NCBI GenBank assembly: GCA_035301345.1
Contig: DATGUM010000012.1
Coordinates: 1-58,880 of the forward strand
DNA from: CALAMD01 sp035301345
Lineage (GTDB): Bacteria > Bacillota > Bacilli > Bacillales > Amphibacillaceae
Reading direction: 5' to 3'
DNA length: 58,880 bases
The notes beneath the pieces were generated by a model. The model was not told the DNA's origin, did no database searches, and saw only the letters and a program-made list of their open reading frames with translations. Position 1 is the first letter of the stretch. Each line of letters starts with the position of its first letter. Positions 25,932-36,102 of the stretch are shown here, piece by piece. The position numbers and the translations under genes were made by a program.

Positions 25932-28294
25932 TTAAGTTTTATAGACTTTACTTACAGCATAATCCAACATATATTGAACATACTCTTTGTAATTATTTTC
26001 ATTTAAATAGCCATTAGGCTCAATGCTTTCAATAATTAACTTGTTATTTGATATAACATAATTTACTCTCGCTTCTGATAGACCAACCTCATAGATTTTT
26101 TCAATATCATTCATTATCTTAGGTATAATTATTGAAAAGCTATCATTAACTAACTGATTTGATAAAATTGCCCAATGATTTTCGTTCTTTCTTACAGCAA
26201 TAAACGTACCTTCTTCCAGAACTTGTTCCGAATCAATGCTTTCCTGAACAAAATATTCCTCGTTATCAATTAAAGTTTGTATATAAAGTCTTAACCTATT
26301 CTCTGTGACAATTTCCTCTTTTTCACCATTAGTCTTAAACAATACGTAGCGATTTTCATTCTCATCAAAAGTAATATAGTGTTTATTTTGATCTTTATTC
26401 ATCTGATCAATGTTTAATAATACTCGCTTCGTTTCTTTTAGATAGTTAAAAACATCCAATGGTTTTTCTACTTTTTTTACAGGTAATATGTATGTTGGAA
26501 ACTTTCTTCTTAATTGACTCAAAAAGTCAACGTTTGTTACCTGATTTACATCCCATTCATTTGTAAATATCAGATGACCTAATTCATTATAAACATAGGG
26601 TTGGTCATTGAAATTTCTTCTTTTCAGTAAGTCTATAATAACAGTTGGATAATTCGTTATTAACTGTTCTTGTTTGTTATCTAAACAAAAACTCCCACGA
26701 ATTAATTCAAAATCTGAATCAATATCTTTTGAGGAAAATGCAAAGACACTTATATTTTCATTTGTAGGATAATGAATAAACTTATTAACTAAATCTTTAT
26801 TCGTTTTATCAGATATTAAAATACCTATCAAAATCTTATTATCAGCGATAAAAGCTTTTAAATCGCTATCTTTAGCATTAAACCCTTCTTTTAAAATACG
26901 CTTTTTCTCATAATGCATTTGATGCATGATTCCATTTTCTGCAATATATTTAGCGTATCCAATATATTCAATCGCTCGCTTGTCTTCAGAGTACGTTGTT
27001 TGTGGTCCATTATTCACTTCATGCATCCAAACGTTTCCTTGATCATCTATCGCAAAATCTATCCCAAGTTCATTTAGGGAAAATCCATACAATTTATCTA
27101 GGTGGTTTTTGAGGTCAATACTTAATTGAAGTATTTGTTTTTCATATTCCTTTCCTCTAATATCACCAAACTCACTTTTTAAAAAGTCTTGAAACTCTTC
27201 TTCTCGACCACCTGTTGTCAAGTTGCTTAAATTACCCCTTTTATTTCCAATGCTTGCATAGATATGAGTAATTTGCCAAGCACCTTTATTATTTTTTGTA
27301 CTAAAGATCTAAAATGATACGGCTCATCTTGCTTCGTTTTCGTATGGATATATCTTTGTAGTATATAGTTTCCTTTATTTTTAAAAATTATTTTTTCTAA
27401 AAATACGCTAAATAGTTCTTCTGTCATAATTCGTTCTTTCGTTTGCTCTAAAACAATATATCGCGATCCTTTTTTTCGAACAAAATATATGTTTTCTCCT
27501 CTATTACCCGCTATAGATTTAAAGACAGCATGTTCATGTTTTTCTAAAAAGGAATATACTTTACTTTCTGATGTACAAATTATAAATGGAACAAGTAGTT
27601 CTGCATACTCTTTATACTTCATTAACTCCATTGGCAAAGTAAGTTTATTACCTACATTCGATGTGTTTAAAAAAGGAACCAATTTATATAATTGTCTTTC
27701 TTTATTGTTTAACTCTCCTAACCCAATATTACTAATGACATCCGGGAGTTTAATAGTCTCAGTTATTACATCACCATTTACATGGACAAGCGCATTAATT
27801 TCTCTATCATCTATATTGATATCTTCTGATGTAAAAAAATACAAATTAACATTTTGTTTCTTCGCTTCTGCTAATGTTGCATCTAAGCGTTCTTTTCTCA
27901 GGATATTTAAAGGATTGTGAATCCGATGATATATTCCCATAGTTATAGATTTTTTAGTTTCTGGCATTAATATACTAATTTCTTTTTTCATTTTAGAATA
28001 TGCTGGACGTAATGAAAATTGAATAACTTCCAGTGTTTTCGTAAATCTATCCTCTTCGATATGGTTAGATATAAGAGTTAAGGATTTTATAATGCTATCC
28101 GAGTTCTCATAAAATAATGGATTATTTTCTTCTAATGAATTAAAAACGGATTGTGTACCTTCCACAATAGATGTAAACATATGGACACTCTGTATTTTAT
28201 TCTTTTCTTTAATCAAGTTTGAAAAGTGATCAGTAGCTTCTAGCAAAGTATTTAATATGTTGTTAACCTGTTTATAAATTTTATTATTAGACAT
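25932..28294 (-). pseudogene. Tandem YheC/YheD-type ATP-grasp protein, frameshifted
   Basis: Two adjacent frames belong to one 787-residue reading. The first (28294-27227) has a helical N-terminus of about 110 residues and a YheC/D N-terminal part (MGIYHRIHNPLNILRKERLD, NRGENIYFVRKKGSRYIVLEQ). It should continue YHFRSLVQKNNKGAWQITHI-YASIGNKRGNLSNLTTGG, but a missing base in a six-A run (rev. comp. CAAAAAATAAT, near 27285) shifts it to a stop. The second frame (25932-27221) resumes with the ATP-grasp end (ELGIDFAIDDQGNVWMHEVNN) and a second, more divergent YheC/D-like copy. YheC/YheD are spore-associated in B. subtilis. Ribosomal -1 slippage at the A-run or a sequencing error are alternatives to true inactivation. 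The gene lies upstream of hag on the same strand. Confidence 0.75.
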
Positions 28295-28610
28295 TATATT
28301 CTCCTTTAAAATTTCCTTATAAAATATATATCGGAAGAATATTAGCAACTTCAATGTACAATCACTAATTTTATCTCATGACCCCACTTTTTTACTATAA
28401 TTTATTACTCTATTTTCGAATTACTTTATGCTTGATTAAGCAGATTCTACAGTTCATTACATAATTTGTATTTTCTCTAGAATTCAATTATAAAAGCCAG
28501 CTTTAACTACTATCTCCTTCTCCAAATTTCAAAATTGCTCATTTACTACATATTCACTTGAATCGCCTCATTTCATAGACTACGATAAATCATTAAAGGA
28601 GGTGACTCTC
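28295..28610. other. Divergent intergenic region
   Basis: AT-rich sequence between the YheC/D-type gene and the NERD gene, which point away from each other. It should hold both promoters; I see nothing else specific. Confidence 0.4.
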
Positions 28611-29606
28611 ATGAATGACGCGATTGTTAAACCAGATATACCACTGAAGCTTTTGTTATATGATTTGTTGAAGTGCCGGAAAAAGCTAACGTCTTCTGAG
28701 GCAAATGATTACATAATTTTTTCAAGAGGATTTGTTGGTGAATGTATATTTGAACGTATTTTGTGCGAAGAGAAGATGAAGAATATTTTACCGCTTTATA
28801 GTTTGCTACTAAATAATCGAGCATCCGAATGCCAAATAGACGCCTTGCTAATTACGAGTAAGATGATTCATTTAATTGAAGTGAAACATTTTTCTGGTAA
28901 TTACTTGATCCAAGATGGAAAGTTTATTTCTCTGCAAACGAAAAAGGAAATTAAACATCCACTCGCTCAAAGTGAACGAACAACATTTTTATTCAAGAAA
29001 ATTTTAGAACACCTCGGCATTCAAATGACAATCAAAAACTACGTCGTCTTCACGAACAGCGAATTTATGCTTTACAATGCCCCTGTCGACTTATCACTTA
29101 TTTTCCCCGGACAAATTAAGCAATTTTTACACAGAATAAATGCCAATGCCGAACCAATCACAGACAAACACGAAAAAATTGCCACCATCCTTAAGTCACA
29201 GCACAAAGAAAAATCCCGCTACGAACGCAGACCTGAATACACAATGGAAGAACTTGAAACGGGCATATTTTGTTGGAAGTGTGATGGTGAACTGGGGAGG
29301 GAAAGTAGACAATATGTCATTTGCCGCACGTGTCAGAGCACTACTCATATCAAAACAGCTCTTCTATATTCAATTGCAGAATTTCATTTGCTGTTTCCTG
29401 ATAAAAAAATCACAGTGAAGCGTATATTTGAGTGGTGCGGAGGCATATTCTCTTGGAAGTATATTCGGAGAGTTTTAGGAAAGCACTTAACTCGAGTGCC
29501 AAAAGGAAAACACACTTACTTTTTTTATCCGGATAAAATCGAATACTTACAACTGTTAAAGAACACGCTTCGTGAAAAACTTTTAAAAGATTTAAGAAAT
29601 AATTGA
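28611..29606 (+). CDS. NERD domain nuclease-related protein
   Basis: A 331-residue protein. The NERD domain (about residues 38-150) shows GFVGECIFERIL, then CQIDALLITSKMIHLIEVKHFSGNY with the nuclease-like D...E-x-K residues, and KHPLAQSERTTFLFKKIL. A zinc-ribbon-like region follows (CWKCDGELG...VICRTCQS, four Cys), then a helical C-terminus with basic residues. Family function is unproven, though DNA processing is suspected. ATG 28611 follows AAAGGAGG. No neighbour shares its strand closely. Confidence 0.85.
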   Translation: MNDAIVKPDIPLKLLLYDLLKCRKKLTSSEANDYIIFSRGFVGECIFERILCEEKMKNILPLYSLLLNNRASECQIDALLITSKMIHLIEVKHFSGNYLIQDGKFISLQTKKEIKHPLAQSERTTFLFKKILEHLGIQMTIKNYVVFTNSEFMLYNAPVDLSLIFPGQIKQFLHRINANAEPITDKHEKIATILKSQHKEKSRYERRPEYTMEELETGIFCWKCDGELGRESRQYVICRTCQSTTHIKTALLYSIAEFHLLFPDKKITVKRIFEWCGGIFSWKYIRRVLGKHLTRVPKGKHTYFFYPDKIEYLQLLKNTLREKLLKDLRNN

Positions 29607-29643
29607 TTGAACCCAGGATTTTTTAAAATAGACTCCACTTGAT

Positions 29644-30045
29644 GGACTGAAACGAGACAAATGCTCTATCGCAGGGCACTAAGACTCCGCTTACCGAACT
29701 GAAACAGGGCATACGCACAATCTCAGGGCACCAAGACTCCGGTTACCGGACTGAAACGGGGTAAACGCACAATCGCAGGGCACTAACGTCGCGCTTACCA
29801 GACTGAAACGAGGCATATGCTCAATCCCAGGGCACCAAGACCGCACTTACCGGACTGAAACGAGGCATACGCACAATCGCAGGTCACTAAAACTCCGCTT
29901 ACCGGACTGAAACGGGGCATACGCACAATCTCAGGCCACCAAGACCTCACTTACCGGACTGAAACAAGGCAATCACTCAATTTCAGGCCACCAAGACCTC
30001 ACTTACCGGACTGAAACAAGGCATACCCGCAATCTCAGGCCACCA
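29644..30045. repeat. 52-bp tandem repeat array (7.7 copies)
   Basis: Units begin at 29644, 29696, 29748, 29800, 29852, 29904, 29956 and a partial at 30008. The core is GGACTGAAACGGGGCATACG, then CACAATCTCAGGGCACCAAG and ACTCCGCTTACC. Units differ by substitutions only; the 52-base period is kept without any insertion or deletion. The GC content is visibly higher than its surroundings. No open frame runs through it. Confidence 0.95.
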
Positions 30046-30076
30046 TCCCCCATTCAAGGGGACAAGAACAACACCC

Positions 30077-30108
30077 ACAAAAAAAGAGAGTAACCTAAGT
30101 TACTCTCT
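30077..30108 (-). terminator. Terminator of xpt
   Basis: AGAGAGTAAC/GTTACTCTCT with a four-base loop, followed on the minus strand by TTTTTTTGTGG. Confidence 0.88.
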
Positions 30109-30672
30109 AAATGTGACTTCGCCGTTTTTGAGGGCGTCGACGATTGCAAGGGATTCGACTTTGATACCGAGTTCGCGGATTTGGTCGCCACCTTTTTGGA
30201 AGCCTTTTTCGATGACGATACCGAAGCCGGCGAGTTTAGCACGTGATTGGAAGACCATGTCGATGAGTCCGAGTGCTGCTTGTCCGTTTGCGATAAAGTC
30301 GTCGATGACAAGAACTGTGTCATCTTCTGTAATAAATTCTTGTGAAATGAAAATTTCACTCGTTTCTTTTTTCGTATATGAATGAATTTCCGCTTTGTAT
30401 AAATCTTTGATCAAAGTAAGAGATTTTCTCTTTCGTGCGAAGATTACAGGAACGTCGAGTGATAAGCCAGCCATGACAGAAGGCGCGATTCCTGAGGATT
30501 CTAATGTCAGAATTTTCGTGATGCCGTCGTCTTTGAAACGTTCTGCAAATTCTTCACCAATTTGTTTCATTAAATATGGATCGATTTGATGGTTTAAAAA
30601 CGTGTCAACTTGAAGAACGTCTTCAGAGAGGACCTTTCCTTCATTTACAATCTTTTCTTTCAATGCTTTCAT
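30100..30672 (-). CDS. xpt: Xanthine phosphoribosyltransferase
   Basis: A 190-residue purine-salvage enzyme converting xanthine plus PRPP to XMP. It begins MKALKEKIVNEGKVLSEDVL and contains LNHQIDPYLMKQIGEEFAERF. The PRPP loop VLVIDDFIANGQAALGLID and the base-recognition region ILTLESSGIAPSVMAG, VPVIFARKRKSLT are intact. Length matches B. subtilis Xpt. In many bacilli xpt is governed by a guanine riboswitch and followed by pbuX; neither is present here. It appears monocistronic. Confidence 0.95.
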   Translation of the reverse strand: MKALKEKIVNEGKVLSEDVLQVDTFLNHQIDPYLMKQIGEEFAERFKDDGITKILTLESSGIAPSVMAGLSLDVPVIFARKRKSLTLIKDLYKAEIHSYTKKETSEIFISQEFITEDDTVLVIDDFIANGQAALGLIDMVFQSRAKLAGFGIVIEKGFQKGGDQIRELGIKVESLAIVDALKNGEVTFRE

Positions 30673-30756
30673 GTGTTAAATTCCCTCCGACAAAAGATTT
30701 TATGATAAAATAATATGATAAATGCATATTTTCTCGCAATATGAATAATGTTTAAT

Positions 30757-30784
30757 ATTATACCATGAACAAAATCAAATACAA
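30757..30784 (-). promoter_or_regulatory. Candidate promoter of xpt
   Basis: On the minus strand TTGTAT, 16 bases, TATAAT. It lies about 85 bases before the xpt ATG. Confidence 0.45.
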
Positions 30785-30836
30785 TATGATACGCTTGCGT
30801 TTACGCGTCTATTTTATAAATGAAGGAGCATATATT

Positions 30837-31337
30837 ATGGAAGATTACAAACGAATTGCTAGTAATATTCAGAAAACGACAAGTGAGCGTCTCTGGAATA
30901 TCGCCGGAATTATTATTTTTATAAGTTCCATTATTTTTTTAATCGGTGTTTGGAAACAGTTGCCTGACCAAGTACCCGCACATTATAACGCTGTAGGTGA
31001 AGTTGATCGTTGGGGATCTAAAGTCGAGTTGTTTATTTTGCCGTTAATTGGCGTCTTTACACTTCTATTTATTCAACCGATTGAAAATCGACCGCACATA
31101 CATAATTTTCCGAAACGGTTAAACGCTAATAATGCACATGACTTTTTCTTAACGAGCCGAAAAATGATTAATAAAATTAAAAATATCGTTCTCATTAGTT
31201 TTGCTGCGATCAACGTTGAATCGATTACGATTGCGATGAAATGGCGTGAAGGTTTTGGTCCATATTTTTTACCTGTTTTTATCGCCGTTATATTTTATCC
31301 AATGATTGAATATTTCATAAAAGTTCGTCGCTTATAG
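30837..31337 (+). CDS. DUF1648-type membrane protein
   Basis: A 166-residue protein with four hydrophobic helices (about residues 20-40, 62-80, 115-135, 140-160). After the first helix the motif WKQLPDQVPAHYNAVGEVDRWGSK is diagnostic of DUF1648, the domain found in SdpI-like immunity and signalling proteins. This one has only DUF1648 plus extra helices. ATG 30837 has GAAGGAG at good spacing; the upstream open stretch overlaps the xpt promoter and is not used. Role unknown. Confidence 0.8.
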   Translation: MEDYKRIASNIQKTTSERLWNIAGIIIFISSIIFLIGVWKQLPDQVPAHYNAVGEVDRWGSKVELFILPLIGVFTLLFIQPIENRPHIHNFPKRLNANNAHDFFLTSRKMINKIKNIVLISFAAINVESITIAMKWREGFGPYFLPVFIAVIFYPMIEYFIKVRRL

Positions 31338-31444
31338 ATGAAGCTTTTTTTCTGCGCAATCATTTGATATACATTTGCATTCAAAGTAAGATGGACGTTG
31401 TGAAACTTTTTTCAAAATAAATCATAACTAAAGGAAGTTACGTC

Positions 31445-33589
31445 ATGAAAACTGTATGGAAGATTTATTCTCGTGATATAAAAAATATTGTAACGAGCAT
31501 TGTTGTCGCTATTATCGTTGGAGGGCTTATTTTCCTTCCTTCATTATATGCATGGATTAATATAAAGGCGTCATGGGATCCATACGGAAAAACAGATCAA
31601 ATTCCCGTCGCCATTGTGAACAATGATGAAGGGGCGACTGTTCGAGATACTGACATTCACGTCGGAGATGACCTCGTGGAAACGTTAAAGGAAAATGATT
31701 CTTTTAACTGGTATTTTACAAATGAAACGAAAGCGATGAAAAAGTTAGAAAAAGGGGATTACTTTTCAGTCATCGTTATTCCAGATGTCTTTTCTGAAAA
31801 GCTCGGCTCAGTCATTTCTACCCCTGAAAAAGCTGAAATGGACTATTACGTTAACGAAAAAATAAATGCGATTGCACCGAAGATTACGCAAAAAGGTGCA
31901 TCAGTTATCGTTGAGGAAATTAGTGGTCAATTCGTATCAACTGTAAATGGTGTTATTTTTGAAATGTTTAATGATATCGGTATTGAACTTGAACAAGATA
32001 TGCCGCAAATTGAGCAGTTTGAGGATTATATTTTTACGATGGAGAAAAAGCTCCCCGACGTAAAAGAAGCACTTGACGACACGTACGCGGAAGCACTCGA
32101 CGCGGAACAGATGATTCAAAAGGCAAAGGAAGTTTTACCCGAAGTCGAAACGGCTGTTGCGAATGGATTAGTCACTGTTAATGAAGCGAGTGAACTCGTT
32201 AATCGTGCCAATGAAACGTTTAACGAATTATCACCCCAGTTGAAAGACGATTTAAGTAAAGTGCAAGAAGCTGTACATGAAATTAATAGTTTTATGGATG
32301 ATATAGCAAAAGAGGATATATCTTTTAGTGAAGGTAAAAAACTCGTCTCACAATTAATGGATGACGCTTCTTCTATTGAGGAAGCACTAGATTATGTTAT
32401 TACACAGTTAGCAGATGCAGAAGATGTGAGTGAAGAGTTCCCGAAAGATGAAGTGATTCAAAAGCTCACAGAAACACGTGATGATTTACGCGATTTACAA
32501 ACGAATGAAGATGATATGCTTGCGTTTTTAACAGAGCAAGAAGAACAAGTGAATAAAACGTTAAAAAATATTAATGAGCATTCAACAAAAATGAGCAGTC
32601 GTGTCGATGATTATGTGAGTGAATATAATGACGCAATCGAACCTGCCGTACAACAGTCATTAGTTGAGGCGAAAGAAACGATTAACAATGCACGTTCGAC
32701 GTTAACGACGATTCAAGAAGCTATCCCGACATTACAAGAAAAAGTGAATGAAGCTGAGAAAAGTCTCGTCTCCGGAAAAGACGTATTAGAACGAGCAATA
32801 GACAATTACCCTGCCATAGAAGATAAAGTGACGACGATTGCTGATCGTATTCGGCTATTTAATGAAGAAACAGATTTAAATGAGATCATTAAATTGCTAC
32901 AAAACGATCCGAGTGCTGAACGAAGTTTCTTTGAAGAACCAATCGTCCTGAATGAACATCCTATTTTCCCCATTGAAAATTACGGGACAGCGATGACACC
33001 ATTTTATACTGTTCTCTCCATTTGGGTCGGTTGTTTACTTTTAATCTCCGTTTTATCGACAGATATTAATCCGCTCGATAAAATTACGAGTCGCCAAATG
33101 TACTTTGGACGCTGGCTCACATTTTTAACAGCATCACTTTTACAAACGTTAATTATAACGGTAGGTGACGTGACGTTTATTGGGGTAAAAGCGGAAAATC
33201 CGCTATTGTTTATCGTTTTCGGCTTGTTTATTAGCGTCATATTCTTAACGATTGTTTACACGTTCGTTTCTGTCGTTGGAGATATTGGAAAAGCACTTGC
33301 TATTATAATGCTCGTCCTCCAAATCGCCGGTGCAGGTGGAACGTATCCAGTCGTCTTATTACCAAAGTTTTTCCAAATGATTAATCCGTTTTTACCGTTC
33401 ACTTACGCGATTAGTCTCATGCGTGAAGCGACAGGTGGTATCATTTGGGAACGTGCGTTACTCGATATGGCGTTCTTACTCATATTTGCTATTGTAGCAA
33501 TTGTTCTCGGGATGTTTTTAAAAGAACCGATGAATAAACGTTCGAAAAAAATGAAAGAAAAATCTCGTGAATCAGGTTTATTCCCATAA
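31445..33589 (+). CDS. yhgE: YhgE/Pip domain membrane protein
   Basis: A 714-residue protein of the YhgE/Pip (phage infection protein) family. The N-terminal helix is about residues 14-36 (GGLIFLPSLYAWINIKASWDP). A large extracytoplasmic region contains VAIVNNDEGATV...VGDDLVETLKENDSFNWYF and a long coiled-coil stretch (about residues 190-480). The C-terminal ABC-2-like membrane part has about five helices from residue 515. Lactococcal Pip is a phage receptor and B. subtilis YueB relatives are phage SPP1 receptors. The physiological role, perhaps type VII secretion-related or export, is unsettled. Confidence 0.88.
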   Translation: MKTVWKIYSRDIKNIVTSIVVAIIVGGLIFLPSLYAWINIKASWDPYGKTDQIPVAIVNNDEGATVRDTDIHVGDDLVETLKENDSFNWYFTNETKAMKKLEKGDYFSVIVIPDVFSEKLGSVISTPEKAEMDYYVNEKINAIAPKITQKGASVIVEEISGQFVSTVNGVIFEMFNDIGIELEQDMPQIEQFEDYIFTMEKKLPDVKEALDDTYAEALDAEQMIQKAKEVLPEVETAVANGLVTVNEASELVNRANETFNELSPQLKDDLSKVQEAVHEINSFMDDIAKEDISFSEGKKLVSQLMDDASSIEEALDYVITQLADAEDVSEEFPKDEVIQKLTETRDDLRDLQTNEDDMLAFLTEQEEQVNKTLKNINEHSTKMSSRVDDYVSEYNDAIEPAVQQSLVEAKETINNARSTLTTIQEAIPTLQEKVNEAEKSLVSGKDVLERAIDNYPAIEDKVTTIADRIRLFNEETDLNEIIKLLQNDPSAERSFFEEPIVLNEHPIFPIENYGTAMTPFYTVLSIWVGCLLLISVLSTDINPLDKITSRQMYFGRWLTFLTASLLQTLIITVGDVTFIGVKAENPLLFIVFGLFISVIFLTIVYTFVSVVGDIGKALAIIMLVLQIAGAGGTYPVVLLPKFFQMINPFLPFTYAISLMREATGGIIWERALLDMAFLLIFAIVAIVLGMFLKEPMNKRSKKMKEKSRESGLFP

Positions 33590-33592
33590 AAA

Positions 33593-33624
33593 AAACAGTT
33601 GGAGTATTTTCTCCAACTGTTTTT
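33593..33624. terminator. Bidirectional terminator between yhgE and yceI
   Basis: AAACAGTTGGAG/CTCCAACTGTTT with a six-base loop, flanked by A-run and T-run, serving convergent genes. Confidence 0.9.
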
Positions 33625-33635
33625 CTGTTTTTACC

Positions 33636-34163
33636 TTATGATGCAGGGTTTAATTGAACTTCAACAGAGATTTCAATATCGTCTCCTACGAGTACACCGC
33701 CCGTTTCTAACGTCTGGTTCCACGTTAAGCCGAATGCTTCACGAGAAATCTTCGTCTTCGCTTCAAATGCTGCTACATCTACTCCCCATGGGTTTTGACC
33801 TGTTCCGAGGTACTCAGCATCAAATGAAACTTCTTTCGTTTCTCCTTTGATTGTTAAATCACCTGTAATGACGTACTCATTTCCACCTTTTTCCGTAATA
33901 CTTGATGACTTAAATGAAATATTTGGATTTACTTCAGCATCGAAAAAGTCGCCTGAACGTAAGTGATTATCACGATCCTCATTGTTCGTGTCAATACTCG
34001 CTGTCTTAATATTAAAAGCAATATTTGCATTTGCGAAATCTTCTGGATTACCGTTTAGCGTCCCTTCAATTTCTGTAAAGTTCCCTTTCACCTTTGCAAT
34101 CATCATATGTCTTACTGAAAATCCTACGTTTGAATGTGTAACATCTACGTTCCACTGTGTCAT
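33636..34163 (-). CDS. YceI family protein
   Basis: A 175-residue lipocalin-like beta-barrel of the YceI family (polyisoprenoid-binding in other species). It starts WNVDVTHSNVGFSVRHMMIAKVKG and contains AFNIKTASIDTNNEDRDNHLRSGDFFDAE and GDLTIKGETKEVSFDAEYLG, ending SVEVQL. No signal peptide, so cytosolic, as in most Firmicutes members. Stands alone. Confidence 0.92.
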   Translation of the reverse strand: MTQWNVDVTHSNVGFSVRHMMIAKVKGNFTEIEGTLNGNPEDFANANIAFNIKTASIDTNNEDRDNHLRSGDFFDAEVNPNISFKSSSITEKGGNEYVITGDLTIKGETKEVSFDAEYLGTGQNPWGVDVAAFEAKTKISREAFGLTWNQTLETGGVLVGDDIEISVEVQLNPAS

Positions 34164-34278
34164 GTTAACTTCCTCCTATTAATTAATTTAAATTCATTTA
34201 TCTCGAATTGATTATATATTAATTATACATATATGCGTGTAAGTTGTCAAACAGATTTGTTATCTTTTATTTTCCAAT

Positions 34279-34317
34279 AAAAAAAGACTGAATACCCATA
34301 CGTGTTGGATTCAGTCT
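34279..34317 (-). terminator. Hairpin between yceI and fmdB
   Basis: AGACTGAAT/ATTCAGTCT stem with an A-run on the plus strand (T-run on the minus); it ends the minus-strand fmdAB unit. Confidence 0.8.
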
Positions 34318-34336
34318 CTTTCGTTCATTATGTTAT

Positions 34337-34627
34337 TTAATCAAGATTAACCGCCTGCCACGGCCGCGGTGTTTCTCGTCGTCTCCGTGTTACTTTTTTT
34401 AATGGAACTTTCGGTAATTCGTCTTTCGTCATTAATTTCGGTTCCATCCCTTCCGCAATCGTCGTCTTTAATTTACTATTCATGCGGAAAGTAATTGGCG
34501 GTAAAAATACGCGTTTCGCTTCTGCCTCACACTCAGGGCAGGACGAAATTTGCTTATTACCTTGCATGCTCGTATGCCACTCTGTGAACTCACCACAGTT
34601 CGGGCAAGAAAAAGTGTAGTTTGCCAA
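34337..34627 (-). CDS. FmdB-type zinc ribbon protein
   Basis: A 96-residue protein starting MANYTFSCPNCGEFTEWHTS with a second pair CPECEAEAKRVF, the FmdB zinc-ribbon pattern (four Cys). FmdB proteins are thought to regulate formamidase. It lies 18 bases after the amidase gene on the same strand and ends in a basic tail (KKVTRRRRETPRPW). Confidence 0.85.
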   Translation of the reverse strand: MANYTFSCPNCGEFTEWHTSMQGNKQISSCPECEAEAKRVFLPPITFRMNSKLKTTIAEGMEPKLMTKDELPKVPLKKVTRRRRETPRPWQAVNLD

Positions 34628-34645
34628 TCGTCATCCCTCCTTAAG

Positions 34646-35845
34646 CTAGGATGGCATTATGTCTTTCGTGAAGATTGCTTTCGGAATAGCGAGTGTTGCA
34701 CATGAGTTCGGTATGTCAACGACTCCCGCTAAATGCGCTTGAACAGGGGCTGCACTTAACATCATATACGCTTGTGCACCTGTAAACCCTTGTGTTTTCA
34801 AATAATCAATTGCGTTTAAGCACGCATTTCTAAAGGCGACATTCGCATCTAAATACGTTTGCGTGCCGTCTTCTTCTACTGAAACCCCTTGGAAAACGAG
34901 GAATTCGTTGTAATCAGGTCTTACTGGTCCTGGTTCATACAACGGGTTATTTTTAATGTTGTACTTCTCCATTCCGCCTTTAATAACATTTATACGTAAT
35001 TCAATCCATCCTGAAATTTCAATTGCCCCGCAGAACGTGATTTCCCCGTCACCTTGTGAAAAGTGTAAGTCTCCGACCGATAACTTTCCGCCGTCAACGA
35101 ATACTGGGAAGTACGTTCGTGATCCTTTTGATAAGTCTTTAATATCACAGTTTCCACCGTTCTCACGTGGAGGTACTGTACGAGCACCTTCCTTAGCCAT
35201 ACGGTCAAACTCTGGACCTTTTTTAACATTTCCTAATACCGCACCATTTTCTGTTGGAAGCGTTGCCAATTGTGGCACACGATCTGGATCAGTCGCAACT
35301 AGTTCACGCTCACGACGGTTCCATTCATCAAGCATTTCTTGCGAAGGTGCAACTCCCATCAGTCCTGGGTGAATAATTCCTGCAAATTCCACGTGTGGTA
35401 CATGTCTTGAAGATGTGAAAATACCTTCAAAGTCCCAAATCGACTTATCTGCTTCTGGGAAATGGTCAACTAATAAACTACCACCATTTTCCTTTGCGAA
35501 GATTCCTCCATACCCCCACGGCATATCTCTAAATGTTCCAATATCTAAAATATCTACAACTAATAAATCTCCTGGTTCTGCTCCATTTACGTGAACAGGA
35601 CCACTTAGTGCGTGGACGCGCTCCAAATCTACGTCGCGAATATCTGACGGGTCATCATTATTACTAATTTGTCCGTCTGTCCAATCTTTACACTCTAGTC
35701 GAAACGACTCTCCTTGCTCAACCGAGAACAACGCCGGAATATCCGGGTGCCATCGATTATGCCCCACCTGGTCTTGCTCTGTCATTGTCTTCTTTACATC
35801 AACGGTAAATAAAGTTTCAATACCTTTTCCTGACACTACTTTCAA
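34646..35845 (-). CDS. fmdA: Formamidase (acetamidase/formamidase family)
   Basis: A 399-residue amidase releasing ammonia from formamide or short amides. Motifs: HNRWHPDIPALFSVEQGESFRLEC near the N-terminus, LSGPVHVNGAEPGDLLVVDILDIG, then HPGLMGVAPSQEM, GGNCDIKDLSKGSR, VGDLHFSQGDGEI and AYMMLSAAPVQAHLAGVVDIPN. Full length for the family. It forms an operon with the FmdB zinc-ribbon gene, the usual pairing. Confidence 0.93.
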   Translation of the reverse strand: MKVVSGKGIETLFTVDVKKTMTEQDQVGHNRWHPDIPALFSVEQGESFRLECKDWTDGQISNNDDPSDIRDVDLERVHALSGPVHVNGAEPGDLLVVDILDIGTFRDMPWGYGGIFAKENGGSLLVDHFPEADKSIWDFEGIFTSSRHVPHVEFAGIIHPGLMGVAPSQEMLDEWNRRERELVATDPDRVPQLATLPTENGAVLGNVKKGPEFDRMAKEGARTVPPRENGGNCDIKDLSKGSRTYFPVFVDGGKLSVGDLHFSQGDGEITFCGAIEISGWIELRINVIKGGMEKYNIKNNPLYEPGPVRPDYNEFLVFQGVSVEEDGTQTYLDANVAFRNACLNAIDYLKTQGFTGAQAYMMLSAAPVQAHLAGVVDIPNSCATLAIPKAIFTKDIMPS

Positions 35846-36102
35846 CTCCCTTTCAAATATAATTTTTTTAAAAATTATATTCTTGAGACAAGTAGATAAA
35901 AGGCTCTACAATGTTCAGAATATACTTAAAGGTTAGCTTTTATTTTCTGAATTGTCAAGATGTTGTGTATATTCGAAAATTCAGAATTCAGTAGCGTTAA
36001 AGCAACTTTTTTAGTATTCACAAACATATATGTGTGGCGATTTTAACTCGTTTTTAGTACCATAAATAGAGTAGATTTTTTCCAAAAGGAGCGTCATAAG
36101 AA

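Noticed and set aside
29644..30045. CRISPR array (units contain GACTGAAAC)
   Set aside because: The whole 52-bp unit is repeated with no variable spacers, and no cas genes are nearby.
30673..30800. Guanine riboswitch upstream of xpt
   Set aside because: The leader is too short and lacks the conserved purine-aptamer loops; only a promoter-like signal is visible. guaD likewise shows none.
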